Origin: Boswellia sacra
Lineage: Eukaryota > Streptophyta > Magnoliopsida > Sapindales > Burseraceae
Reading direction: 5' to 3'
NCBI GenBank assembly: GCA_013180625.2
Contig: SNVD02008006.1
Location: 186,001-250,000 of the forward strand
Length of the DNA: 64,000 nt
The translations under genes and the position numbers were made by a program. Below the pieces are notes generated by a model. The model was not told the DNA's origin. It saw only the letters and a program-made list of their open reading frames with translations, and searched no databases. Each line of letters starts with the position of its first letter. The first letter of the stretch is position 1. Below are positions 13,140 through 24,806 of this stretch, piece by piece.

Positions 13140-14002
13140 TGTCAACGTGTGACACTTCTGCATGTGCCATGCACATGATTTTGGACTAACTTGTGATAAA
13201 ACTAGAATATTATATTATTTCTCTTTTTACTGTTTCTAGAAGTATATTTTAGGAAGTATTTGATTCATAATAAATATCTCATTGGATTATGACATTATTT
13301 AATGTATTCTAGTTAAAATAGGAGTATATTTATTTATGTCCCATTTCATTTAAAAGTAACTTATATCACTTCCTATTGTATTGATATTTATCCTAATTTG
13401 AGTTTGATTAGAATTTCTACAGGATTTTAAGGAGATTACAATCAGACATTCCATTATATATATAATGTATATATATAATGTTATGTTTACATAACATATA
13501 TATGTTGATGGTGTGTGTGTCACTGTATTCAAAGAATTAAGAGGAAAGTTTCAACACAAATTCGAATGCTTCTTTGATTTGATTTTATGAGTGATTTATT
13601 CATGTATGAGAAGTTGTAATCATGCGTGAATTTTGATTAGATCTATCTGAGTTAGTATACACTTGAGATAACTTGCGAGTTAAGTGTTTATATAATTCAG
13701 TGTCAGACATCATGGTTATGTTTTACTTAACAGTGTGTTTTTAAGTTATCAGCAACAGAGAGTGAGTAGTGTCACTAAAGTTTAAGATCTTGACGAGATT
13801 TTGTTTTACAAAGATTAGGTCAGTGTGTGAGAGTGAGTCAACACTGTAAGTGATTCTGAAGATTATACAAACAAGAACTTAGTGAATTCCAGCTCTAAAG
13901 CTGTCTGTGGATGTAGGTTTTATAACCGAATACGTAAAATCCTCTTGTGCCAATTTACTTTACAGTTTACTGTTATATTACTCATAACTACATACTTTCA
14001 GA
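13134..14002 (+). repeat. 5' LTR of the nested Sirevirus-like element
   Basis: Starts TGTTAATGTCAACG (TGTCAACG at 13140 is the alternative start) and ends CATACTTTCA near 14000. It aligns along its length with 22166-23269. It holds a short TATATATA palindrome near 13457-13505, TTATATAATTCAG near 13689, and the U5 motif GTGGATGTAGG at 13907-13917. It has an extra TATATATAATG copy missing in the 3' LTR. Confidence 0.9.
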
Positions 14003-14010
14003 ATAATAAT

Positions 14011-14025
14011 TGGCATCAAAGTAGG
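14011..14025 (+). other. Primer binding site of the nested Sirevirus-like element
   Basis: TGGCATCAAAGTAGG follows the 5' LTR; it is a two-mismatch version of the initiator-Met-tRNA site TGGTATCAGAGTAGG at 3905-3891. Confidence 0.8.
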
Positions 14026-14039
14026 TTCACTGATATACA

Positions 14040-15800
14040 AGTAAAGAAAAGACCACATTGTTTTAGAGGGATAGAGTTTATTTGTAATGGAGGATCCGGA
14101 ACACAACCACCTATCCTTGATTATGATAATTATTTATATTGGAAAGTAAGAATGATGATGTATATCAAATCTCTTCATGACAAGGCATGGACCAGCGTGC
14201 TAAAAGGATTGACACCACCAACAAAATTGAATGCTTTTGGTGACTCTAAACCCAAACCTTAGGAGGAATGGCCTGATGAAGAATACTGAAGTTCAAGCTG
14301 GAACTCAAAGGTTCTTAATACAATTTTTGCTGTTGCGTACTTAAATAACTTTGGATAGATTTCAAGGTGCAAAGTGGCCAAAGAGGCTTGGGACATTCTT
14401 GAGGTAAAATATGAAGGTACTGTATCTGTTAAAAAATCTAAATTGATGAGACTGATTTCACAATTTGAAAACTTGATGATACATGAGGATGAGTCAATTT
14501 CTCAATTTTTGAGTTTTATTCTAAGCTATGTCACATCACCAATTCTACCTACATGTTTAGCAAGACTTTCACTGATACAAAAATTGTTAGCAAAATAATC
14601 AGATATGTTCCAGATAAATTTCAACCTAAAATTTCACCCATTGAGGAAGTTAAAAATTCTGATGAGATGAGGGTCGATAAGCTGATTAGCATTCTTCAAG
14701 ATTTTGGGATTAATCAAAGTACTAGAAAGAAAAAAGGGAAAATCATTGCATTCAATGTTAAAACTAAAAAATCTGGTGATAAAAGTAATGATGACCTTGA
14801 TGAAATTGATTCCAAACAGATTGGCTTTCTAACAAAAAATTATGTCAAGTTCATGAAAAAGAAGTTCATGAAAAGAATCAAGGAAAGACTTCAAATTCAA
14901 ATGAAGACAAGTTCAGGAAATTCAACAAGGATAATGACAAGACGAAATCAAAGCAACCTGATAAGAAAGGACAGATTCAGTGTTATGAATGTTCTGGTTA
15001 TGGGCATATTCAATCTGAATGTGTTAATCTCAAAAAGAAGAACAAAGGATTAACAGCTACCTAGAGTGATGAATCAAAATCTGATTCGGAAGATCGAGAA
15101 TGCATGAGTAATTTTGTTGCATTTACAGCATTTGTAGCTGATAAAGGGAATGCTATTATGACTAACATAACATAACACTACAGAACCAATGTTGGTCATT
15201 CAGATACATAAGATGATCTAGAACATGTTGCAAGAAACTTACAATGCACTCTATAGTGAATGGCTGAGTCAAAAAGAAGTCAAAACTTTGAAGAAGGAGA
15301 TTTAAGTACTAAAATGTGAAAAATCATATGCTAAAAACTGTATCACAGAACTGGAGCTTGTTTGACAGACAAAACAGCACATATTGAGAAAATCACTATA
15401 GAACTGATTGAGAGCAAAAGATGTGTAGATCAACTCAGAATTGGGTCAGTTAAACTTGATTAGGTCTTGAGTCTTAGAAGAAACAATTCCAACAAACATT
15501 GATTGGGGTATATAGAAGGTAATGTTGCATCCTCATCAACAATAGTGTTTGTAAAAGCTTCAACATCAGGTAAAAATTCTGAACCTAACTCAATAAGGTC
15601 AAGTCCTAGTTCAAAAGGCAATGAAACATTTGTTTCTCCTCTAAGCTCTTTCAAATCTAGTCCTGAAAAGGTAAGAAAATTCATCCAACTTGTTATTTTT
15701 TTGGTAAAACTGGACATATTAGACCTAGATTTTTTAAATTGTTGAATCTTTTGCATAAAAGATCAAATTAGTTAAAACTGTTACCAAAGTCACAACTGCA
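14040..15800 (+). pseudogene. Sirevirus-like gag region
   Basis: Gag forms the virus-like particle. Seen: a start near 14089 with PPILDYDNYLYWKVRMMMYIKS-type UBN2 gag sequence and a GLTPPTK motif (14110-14225), AKEAWDILEVKYEGT (14376-14420), a long gag body in shifted frames to about 15050, and one zinc knuckle CYECSGYGHIQSEC (about 14982-15024). Between 15060 and 15800 the frame is broken by many stops; the remaining Glu/Lys-rich pieces fit the coiled-coil-like linker found between gag and protease in this lineage. Frameshifts at about 14250, 14560 and 15060 make it non-functional. Confidence 0.83.
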
Positions 15801-15859
15801 GTAGGTTAAGAAAGAGAAGACAATCTGTAAAGTTGCTTTTACTGCTCTTAAACATTCTT

Positions 15860-18800
15860 CCAACGATTTTTGTTACTTTGACAGTGGTTGTTCCGGGCAT
15901 ATGACTGAAAATAAGTAGTTTTTGAAAAATTTTGAAGCACGTAGGGAAGGAACTGTCACTTATGGAGATGGAGCAAAAAGTAAGATCATTGGCAAAGGCA
16001 CTTTGAATGTCAAAGGCCTACACAATTTCTAAAATATCTTGTTGGTTGAAGGTTTGAAGGTTAATCTAATTAGTATTAGTCAGATATGTGTTGACAAGTA
16101 TATTGTTAATTTCACACAAAACAAATGCATGGTTTCAGACAATTTTGGTAAATGCATTTTAGAAGGAAATAGATCTTCAGATAATGGTTATCTGATAAAA
16201 ATTGCATTTCAAGCTAAGATTTCAGATTTAGAATTGTGGCATCAAAAATTAGGATACTTAAATTACAAAGACTTGGTTAAATTAACTAAGTTGGGTGCTA
16301 TAAAAGGAGTTCCTAAACTTGATGATGAAGTTAATGAAATTTGTGGATCATGTCAATTTCGAAAACAAGTTAGATGTACACACAAATCCATTCCACATCT
16401 TAGCACATGCAAAATACTTTATTTGCTTCACATAGATCTTATGGGTCCTATGCAAATTGAAAGCATTACTGGTAAGAGATACATATTTGTTTATGTAGAT
16501 GAATTTTCTAAATATACTTGGGTTGATTTTATTAAAGAAAAATCTGACACTTTTAAAGCTTTCAGGAATCTTTGTGTTAAGCTTGAAAATGAACAAAACA
16601 GGAACATTGGCAGGATAGTGAGAATAAGAAGTGATCATGGCAAGGAGTTTGAAAACGTTAGCTGTGTTGACTTTTGCAAATATCATGGAATTTGGCCATG
16701 AATTTTCACCTTCCAAAACTCCTGAACGAAATGCATTGTGGAAAGAAAAAACAGAACTCTTCGGCAAAAAGTTCCACAAAAGGCTATCTGCTGAAGCAAT
16801 AAGCACTGCTTCTTATATTTCAAATAGAATTTTTCTAAGACTTGGCACTAACTAGACACCTTATAAAATTTTGAAAGGAAGAAAACCTAATTTGAAATAT
16901 TTTCATATTTTTGGATACAGGTGTTACATCTTAAATGACAGAGAGTAGTTAGGCAAATTAGATCTAAGAAGTGATGAATGAGTTTTTGTGGGATATGCAC
17001 AAAACAGTAAAGCTTTTTGAGTCTATAATCTTCAAACTGAGTCAGTCATGGAATCTGCAAACGTAGTATTTGATGACCTGGATGATTATGCTAAGTACTC
17101 ACAAGAGGAAAGCATAATCAGCTTTACAAAAGATACGAAAAAATCATATTCTAACAACAATAATAATGAAGACAATTCAGTTATGAAAGAGGAACCAACT
17201 GTGTTACATCAGGCACAACAATGACAACTGACAACTCAAATATGAATAAAAACTCAATCAGAAATGAAGATGAAAGAAAAGATCCACCCACTTGGATACA
17301 AAAGGCACATCCAACAAGCTCTATCATTGGAACACCAGATGGTATGATGAAAACTAGGAGCAAGGTAAGGATCAGGTAAGATTTGCATGTTATGTTGCAT
17401 TAGTTGAACCAAAAAATGTGAAAGAAGCTTTAAAAGAATATGTTTGGATTCAGACAATGCAAGATGAACTTAATTAGTTTAAATAAAATGAAGTATGGGA
17501 ATTAGTTCCTAGACCAAAAAATGCAAATGTCATTGAAACTAAATGGATATTCAAGAATAAAACTAATGAAAGTGGTCAAGTAGTAAGAAATAAGGCTAGG
17601 CTAGTAGCACAAGGTTACACACAAGTAGAAGGCATAGATTTTGATAGAACCTTTGCACCAGTAGCTACACTTGAGTCAATCAAATTACTACTTGCAATTG
17701 CTTGTTTGCTTGATTTTAAGTTGTACCAAATGGATGTTAAAATAGTTTTTTTAAATGGCTATCTTAATAAAGAGGTTTTTGTTGAACAATCTAAGGGTTT
17801 TGAAGTCCTAAACATCCTGATTTTGTGTACAAATTGCATATAAAGCTTTGTATGGGTTGAAACAAGCTCTTAGAGCTTGGTATGAAAGGTTGACAAACTT
17901 TTTGATCAACAGAGGTTGTAGTAGAGGCAGCAATAATAAGACTTTGTTTATCAAACATGCTTCTAACTATTTTATTGTTGCTCAAATATATGTAAATGAC
18001 ATTGTGTTTGGATCAACTAACAAAAGCAAAACTAATGAGTTTGTTAAGTTGATGCAGGAAGATTTTGAGATCAGCATGGTAGGAGAATTAAATTTCTTTC
18101 TTGGATTATAGGTTAAACAAGTGAATGATGGGATATTCATATCTCAATCAAAATATACTAAAAATCTTGTAAAGAAATTTAGGCTTGAGAATGCAAAATG
18201 AATGAAAACTCCTATCAGTACTAACCTGAAGCTTTGAAAAGACAATGCAGAAAAATAGGTTGATGTAAGTTTATATAGAAGCATCATTGGCAGTTTGTTG
18301 TACCTCACAGCAAGCAAACTGGACTTGTGTTTTAGTGTAAGACTTAGTGCAAGATTTCAAGCAAATCCTAAAGAATCATATCTGGCAGCAGCTAAAGGAA
18401 TCTTTAGGTATGTACATGAAACCCATGATTATGGTATATGGTTTTCTAAAGATACAAATGAATATCTTGTAAGGTTTAGTGATGCTGACTGGGCAGAAAA
18501 TACAGATGACAAGAAGAGCACATCAAGAGGATGTTTTACCTTGGTATTAACTTAGTTTCTTGGCACAACAAAAAGCAAAATTCTATTTCTTTGTCTATTG
18601 TTGAAGCTGAATACATAGCAGCAGGAAGTTGTTTCACATAACTACTTTGGATGAAGCAAATGTTGAGTGATTATGGTATTGAACAAAAACCTATAAATGT
18701 GTTTTGTGATAATACTAGTGCTATAAACATTTCAAAAAATCCTGTTCAGTATTCTAGAACAAAACACATTGACATAAGATACCATTTTAATGAGGGAACT

Positions 18801-18935
18801 TGTAGAGTCTAAGGTGATGCATATTGAACACATCTCCACTGATAAACAATTAGTTGAATTGTTCATTAAGGCATTGGATACAACAGGATTTGAGAATCTA
18901 AGAAAGGCCTTAGGCATCTGTCAGTTTTCTGAATA
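15860..18935 (+). pseudogene. Sirevirus-like pol: protease, integrase, RT, RNase H
   Basis: Domains in order: protease with the DSGCSGHMTE active-site box (about 15880-15910), a gag-pre-integrase segment LWHQKLGYLNYKDL with CGSCQFRKQ (16235-16365), an integrase core with HIDLMGPM, YVDEFSKYTWV and RSDHGKEFE (16430-16660), reverse transcriptase from about 17420 with ALYGLKQALRAWYERL (17847-17890) and the active site as YVNDIVFG in place of the usual YVDD (17990-18013), and RNase H with SDADWAENTDDKKSTSR (18480-18530), ending near 18935. The longest open piece is 16039-16701. Stops and frameshifts lie in every domain. Weak protein similarity runs to the minus-strand element at 1-3850. Confidence 0.88.
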
Positions 18936-19764
18936 AGCATTGCTTGCTGTTATGTTAATTATATCTACAATATCATAAGTTTTCTTCTAATTAAGCATGT
19001 GTGAGCTATAACATAAAATTTGTGTGAATGTTAAGATACTGGTCTAAAATGAAAAATAAAGAGAGGGCTACCAATATATTATGTGTGAAAGCCATCATTG
19101 AGAGTAACCTCAAGGTATCTAAGAAATATGTTGAGGTCACTCACTCAAATGAAAAGGGCTACCTCTATATTATTTGAAAGCTACTGCATTTATAATCCAA
19201 TGTGATTAATTCTTAATATGTAAAAATAATTTTTTTGGCATCTCAATTGATTGAAAATAAATGAAAATGACTTTCATAAGGAAATAATAAACAGCTCTGA
19301 AAAATGCTTATTTAGAATGATTTATATGATGTTCAGATATTGTTTGTTACAGTGCATCTAATTGTTTTCTGTTATATTGTTCATATCATACAATGTTTTT
19401 TGTGCCCATTTGAAATTTGATTTTTCTTGTGTGTTATGTGTCAAAATGCCATGTCAACTTTATTGAATTGAGGGGGAGGAACTTCAATGGCAAGAATCCT
19501 AACTCTATTAGAATTCCATATTTTAATGGAAATCAAATTTTAAATTTTTGTTCATTAATGATATTTATTAAGTAGTTTTGGAAAATTATTTAAATTGGAA
19601 TTTTATGAGAAACGAAATTGTATTAAAATCAGTCTCTTCCCAAGTACATCAAAAATACAATTAGGGCTCTCTTTGTTCATATCATACTTAATCAACTGTG
19701 CCTCCATTCTCCCTCGTCTCACTTCTTTGTTCTAGCAAGATCTTGCAGCTCTCAAACCCTAGCT
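18936..19764 (+). other. Spacer between pol and the third ORF
   Basis: No coding signal. AT-rich, with GAGGGGGAGGAACT (about 19469-19482), a purine run like a second internal polypurine tract. This is the position where Sireviruses have a spacer or splice acceptor before the extra ORF. Confidence 0.5.
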
Positions 19765-21640
19765 ATGGCGACATATTCTAAACCTACAAAGGCCACTAGT
19801 ACATCATCTTCCCAACACGACTCTGGTCACAACAGTAGCGACAGCTCTCAGTCGTATCAGTCCCAACAACAACATGCAGAGATCCTGATTGATCCTACGA
19901 TGAGTGAAGATGAGTTAATTCTTGTCAAGTGAATGAAAGACAAAGTGAAGCCGAAGTTCAATAAGTTTCTCTCAGCAGCCGTTAAGCAGAATTTCTTGAA
20001 ATATACATCAAAGAGGAAGTTGCAAATAGAAAGGCCATTGAAGCTAACTGATTTCAACAAGTATGGTTTGAGTGAACTCCCTGAGTCTATGTACTAGACT
20101 CGAACGGTAAACAACTTGCTACCCCCTGTTAAGTCTTTAATTCAAGAATTTTATGCAAATATCACTACTTCCGTTAATGACCCAAAGAGCTATCATCACC
20201 ACAAAGGCTATTGTAAAGGAAAGTTTGTGAAATTTTTTCCGAATGTCATTAACACATTCTTTGATATACCAATAGGCAGTTTACATTCTGTTGAAGGAAA
20301 CTTTGATATGGCAATTGTGGTTAAGGAATTAACTAGTCGAGAGGATATAGTTTAGAATCCGAAAGATGGCATTGATCAACAATACCTTAGAAAGAATTAT
20401 AGGGTTCTGCATAAAATTACTCAGTTTGATTGGTTTCCCTCTTCACACTAGAACCAGGTCAGGAGAGATAGAATGAAATTTCTGTTCTGTTTGGGTACAA
20501 ATAAACCCATTAATCTAGGTTTATGGATTTATAGGATGATTGTTCAAATTGCACCATATAAATCCGATTACCATTTGTTTGTCTTTCCTTGTTTAAATCA
20601 AGGTATTTTAGCTCAAAATGGTATTCCCATTAGCCCCAAAGAACATACTGAAATTTTGTCCAAGTCAATCACAAAAGGATTTTTGCATCGACTGCATGAT
20701 AAAATTGATCTGCCTATACCTAAACCAAAACCAAGACAAGTCTGCAATAATCCAATGAGCAATGTGAAAGAGCATCTTGCTTTGATCAATTCTGTTTTGA
20801 CTGATATAGTGCAGGATTTAAGGATATCAACGCCAAGCAGTCTTTTTTAGAGGCAAAACTTGCAGGACAATCTATTACAACAAAAGAACCACAACCTATG
20901 GAAACTGAAGATGTGGCACATGAGCAGTCTGTTGAGCAAATGCCAGAGACTGATGAGCAAATGCCAGAGGCAGCTAAGATAATGCTTGCAGAGGATCAAG
21001 ATGAACAACCTACTATTGAGCCTGATATAACAGCAAAAAAGAAGATGAAGAAAAAGAAATCCAAGAAGAAAGCTAAGGGAACTAATTTGAAGGGCAAGAA
21101 GAAGGTTAAAGTGGTGAAGAAAAAGTCTGACCAGAAAAAGAAGAAAATTGAAACAGCAATCCCAAAACTGAGAGATGAGTCCTTGTCAAATGAACCACCT
21201 CAAAGTCGAACCCAAAATGACATTGCCTTCACCATCGGCTGAAGTAGAACCTACTTTTGCACCTATCCCTAAAGTAGAATAACATGTCTCTCCACCACCA
21301 CCACAGTCACCTCCACATGAAGCAGACATAACAAAACCAGCCACAATATTCCCACCTCAGATTGTAGCAGAATCACTGGTGAATCTACAATAACCTATTG
21401 TTGAGTCACAGCCAACAGAAACCAGTGCTAATAGACTTGATAAGGAAATACGCAAGATTGTGGCAGAGGTCACTACCACTTCATCAGATACCACTAAAGC
21501 ACAACCTACTCTTGTAGCTTCTAAATAGGCTACACCCACCACTACTGGGAAAAGGTTCAAAGTAAAGGCTGGACGATTCAAAAAGCAACCCGGCGGTTCC
21601 TCTTGCCCTCCTATTCGCAAGTCTCCACAACTTCGTTAAT
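19765..21640 (+). pseudogene. Third (env-position) ORF with plant-transposon-protein-like domain
   Basis: Starts at ATG 19765 (MATYSKPTKA...) with a Ser/Gln-rich head, then in one frame with stops: a basic segment VKPKFNKFLSAAV, IQEFYANITT and GKFVKFFPNVINTFFDIPIG (20135-20275), and GLWIYRMIVQIAPY (20520-20560). The pair 'EFYAN...' and 'G+.V.F....IN.F..+P' resembles the region annotated in databases as 'putative plant transposon protein'; that link is from memory. After a frameshift near 20850 comes a Glu/Gln repeat (EQMPETDEQMPEA) and a very Lys-rich block (21040-21160), then a Pro/Thr-rich tail with one stop. No signal peptide or clear membrane segment is seen, so an envelope role is not supported. 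At least five stops or frame breaks. Confidence 0.65.
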
Positions 21641-22165
21641 TTTTTTAGAACTTGTTCTGAAAACAAGGGGGATAAGAAGTTTCTACTGCTAAATTTGCTT
21701 GTTTTGCTACTGCTAATTCTATCTGTTTTGATATCTTTTGTTTTATTGCTTCTCCTTCACTTCAAGGGTAGTAAGTAAGGGGGACTGAGGAGTTATTACA
21801 TGTGCATTTGAACTATTTTATGCTTTGTATTTTTAACTTATTACTTTACTGTGTTTTGTGTTATTCTCTTCCCATTTCATTTTATTGATATTTATTATAT
21901 CATATTTTGTTAGTTGTTCTGACCATGATTTGGTTGAAGTGTTGTTTGAAAGGATTGTCAACTCCACTTTGTTTTGTTTCACAGAAAATACACATTCAGA
22001 CATTGCGCTGTTATGTACTTTATAACTACACACTTATTATTTCTTTAAGCATGTCATTTTCTATTTTATAGATCATGATTTCTTGTAGTTATCCTGGACT
22101 TATCTTTGTGTGGTATTTTTTTAATCAGAAACAATTTAGTGTTTTCATCACAGTTGCCAAAAAGG
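21641..22165 (+). other. Untranslated 3' region with polypurine tract of the Sirevirus-like element
   Basis: No gene. It holds purine-rich GGGGGATAAG (21668) and AAGGGGGACTGAGG (21778), and ends with CCAAAAAGGTGGA (22157-22169) directly before the 3' LTR, the likely polypurine tract. Confidence 0.6.
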
Positions 22166-23269
22166 TGGATAATGTCAAAAATCATGTGCCACGCACATGA
22201 TTTTGGACCAACTTGTGATGAAACTAGAATGTTATATTGTTTCTCTTTTTACTATTTTTAGAAGTATATTTTAGGAAGTATTTGATTCATAATAAATATA
22301 TCCTTGGATTATGACATTATTTAATGTATCCTAGTTAAAATAAGAGTATATTTATTTGTGTCCTATTTCATTTGGGAGTTACTTATATCACTTCCTATTG
22401 TATTCATCTTTATCCTAATTTGAGTTTGATTAGAATTTCTACAGGATTTTAGAGAGATTACGATCAGACATTCCACTATATATATAATGTTATGTTTACA
22501 TAACGTATATATGTTGATGGTATGTGTGTCACGGCATTCAAAGAATTAAGGGGAGAGCTTCAACACAGATTAGAATGCTTCTTTGATTTGATTTCTTGAG
22601 TGTTTTATTTATGTATGAGAGGCTGTAATCGTGCATGAATTTTGATTAGGTCTATCTGAGTTAGTATACATTTGAGAGAACTTGCGAGTTAAGTGTTTAT
22701 ATAATTCAGTGTCAGATATCATGGTTATATTTTATTTAACAGGGTGTTGTTAAGTTATCAGCAGCAGAGAGTGAGCAATATCACTAGAGTTTAAGATCTT
22801 GACAAGATTTTGTTTTACAAAGATTAGGTCAGTGTGTGAGAGTGAGTCAGCACTGTAAATGATCCTAAAGATTGTACAAACAAGAACTTAGTGAATTATA
22901 GCTCTAACATCTGAGATTTAAGATGATGTCAACAGTTAGCTAAGAACTTCATATATCCCTTTTCTACTCAATCCGAAAACAAGATTGGACGTTATTCCAG
23001 TTCGTCATTAACCTTCTTCTAGCTCTTTTTCCATAAAAAAAAAGATTGTATTGCCCGAAGGGGGCATGCTGCAAGAGCATAGGTTGCATCTTTAATCCCT
23101 AGAGGAGACCTGTTCAATTCCACATGACAGCAGGTGGGATAGAAAATCTTCTTTCAAAAAGAGATAGTGTTCGTGGATGTAGGTTTTATAACCGAACCAC
23201 GTAAAATCCTCCTGTGCCAATTTACTTTACAGTTTACTATTATATTACTCATAACTGCATACTTTCAGA
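22166..23269 (+). repeat. 3' LTR of the nested Sirevirus-like element, with an insertion
   Basis: Aligns with the 5' LTR from AATGTCAA (22171) to CATACTTTCAGA (23269) but holds about 265 extra bases at 22907-23172. Start is uncertain by a few bases, because TGTT of the 5' LTR start is altered here. Confidence 0.88.
22907..23172 (+). mobile_element. Insertion in the 3' LTR, possible tRNA-derived SINE
   Basis: Absent from the 5' LTR. It contains GTTCAATTC (23112-23120), an exact fit to the pol III B box GWTCRANNC, and TGCTGCAAGAG (23067-23077), a 10 of 11 fit to an A box, 35 bases upstream. An A-run (23034-23043) lies before them. No clear target duplication or A/T tail at the right end, so SINE identity is tentative. 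Confidence 0.4.
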
Positions 23270-23800
23270 GGTAACAATGTTAGTTCATCTAGATATTGAT
23301 ACAATACCAAAGCATTTCACTCTTTCAAGATGAAGATAAGAAGCAAATAAATTCAGAATGATGGATTCAAGAGAATTCATAAAAAATGATGATAAAGAAG
23401 AATCAGAGTCCTTAAGACTTAGCCATATGTGCCTCCAAGCAACTAAATTGGCTTGTGTTGCGGCTTGTTCAAATGAGGCATATACAGTTTATATGGAAGC
23501 ACTAGATGAGTTGTCCAAAAGACTTTCAAAAGTTCTCGAGCATCCAACTAATGTTTTCCAAGAAAAAGATGATTTGTGTACTAGTATTCAGTCTTCTGAA
23601 TCATTACTTTAAGATCCTCATATCTCACAAACCAAGGGCAGGAAAAAGGAGGTTAATAACTTTGGAAGGATAAAACGTGGGATTGAGTTATCCCTTAATA
23701 AGAAGAGTTATCCCTTAACAAGAAGAAATGGAAGGGTGCATTATGCCAAAGCTTAGGACATGAGAAAGAATTCTCCCTTCAAATCCAAATAGAAGAAAGA
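23270..23800 (+). pseudogene. FAR1/FHY3-type MULE transposase, 3' part
   Basis: Continuation of the gene cut at 13139. Just after the LTR the frame reads VHLDIDTIPKHFTLSR, the segment that normally follows the SWIM finger in this family, then an ORF (23358-23612) with LSHMCLQATKLACVAACSN and a helical tail. Further on, TKGRKKEVNNFG and a degraded zinc knuckle CQSLGHEKEF (about 23740-23770) match the usual FAR1-related C-terminus. Stops after the LSR segment and at 23610 show decay. The match of the two halves on either side of the element is the main proof of the nested insertion. Confidence 0.83.
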
Positions 23801-24806
23801 TTAAATCAACCAATCTAGGTAAAAAAGAAATTATTTATTATTAATATCTATTAATTCGGTCTTTCTTACTTATAATTATTTTTTTATTTTTTGTCAGTTT
23901 TTTATAATAAGGAGACACAAGAATTGGATAAAGGTACTGAGAGTTAAGACAAGGATTAATGTGAGTCTTTCTTAATATTTTTTCTTATAATACATATTAT
24001 ATTTGCTTTTAATCTTCAATTTCAACTTTATTAATTTGCATGAATTAATATGATCTAGCTTTTTTTTTAGATGAATACTATCAAACTTCTTGAGAATGGT
24101 ACATGATATTGAAATGATAAAGAGTTGATTGCAGTAAACTTATTGAGAACGGTTTCTTGTTAGTGACTAATGACATGGTTGTTTAGAGTTTTTAAGAATT
24201 AAATTACACTTTTCTTTTTAAGTTGTTTTATGAGTGATATGTAAGTTTTTTCTTTTCATATTAATCTCTATCAAAAAAATTATTGACTTAATATTTTCTA
24301 ATCATTTGTTGAGGAATCTTTTTTATTTGTTATAACAACTCATGTATTTTATATATAGGTTGATTAACTTGATTGTCAAGTTGTGATAACGATAATTGAT
24401 AATGCAAATTAATCTGAAATGTGTAATTGAAAGTTTTATCCAAATTTAAGTTCCATATAACTATTTAAACACTTGGCTTTGTAGTTACATAATATGATTC
24501 TATTACAGGCGATGATTGAACAAAATGATGAAACATGAAAGAGCTATGATGCCACTCCTTCAAAATGGCAATGACTTTTTTTATTATTATTATTTGTTAT
24601 GAGATTTAAGAATTATGTCAAGAGCACCTTTGATCAAGTGAGGTGGAATCTATTGTTTTTTGGTCATGCTACACTGAAACACTATAGCTATCCAGCCAAT
24701 TTTTTTTTATATTCTAAAAGTTGTAAATCATATAAAAAAAGTTGCAAATGAAACAAAAAATAATTATAAAAAAGTTGCTGATTCAATTTACCACATGAAG
24801 AGAGAG
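23801..24806 (+). other. MULE 3' non-coding part
   Basis: AT-rich sequence between the transposase C-terminus and the right terminal repeat. No ORF or family match seen; probably 3' UTR and subterminal sequence of the MULE. Confidence 0.5.

Larger units (their letters stand above)
13134..23269 (+). mobile_element. Sirevirus-like Ty1/copia retrotransposon nested in the MULE transposase
   Basis: About 10.1 kb: 5' LTR, primer site, gag with one zinc knuckle, protease, integrase, RT, RNase H, a roughly 0.8-kb spacer, a third ORF, polypurine tract, 3' LTR. Copia domain order plus an extra ORF after pol is typical of the SIRE/Maximus lineage. Candidate target duplication: GTTAA (13135-13139) against GGTAA (23270-23274), 4 of 5 bases. 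By eye the two LTRs differ about once every 10-15 bases, so the insertion is not recent. Confidence 0.9.

Noticed and set aside
13129..23272. GTGTT / GAGGT as target duplication of the Sirevirus-like element
   Set aside because: They do not match; GTTAA / GGTAA fits better with the interrupted reading frame.
10523..23800. Functional FAR1-RELATED host transcription factor gene
   Set aside because: Terminal inverted repeats, stops, frameshifts and a 10-kb insertion show a dead transposase.
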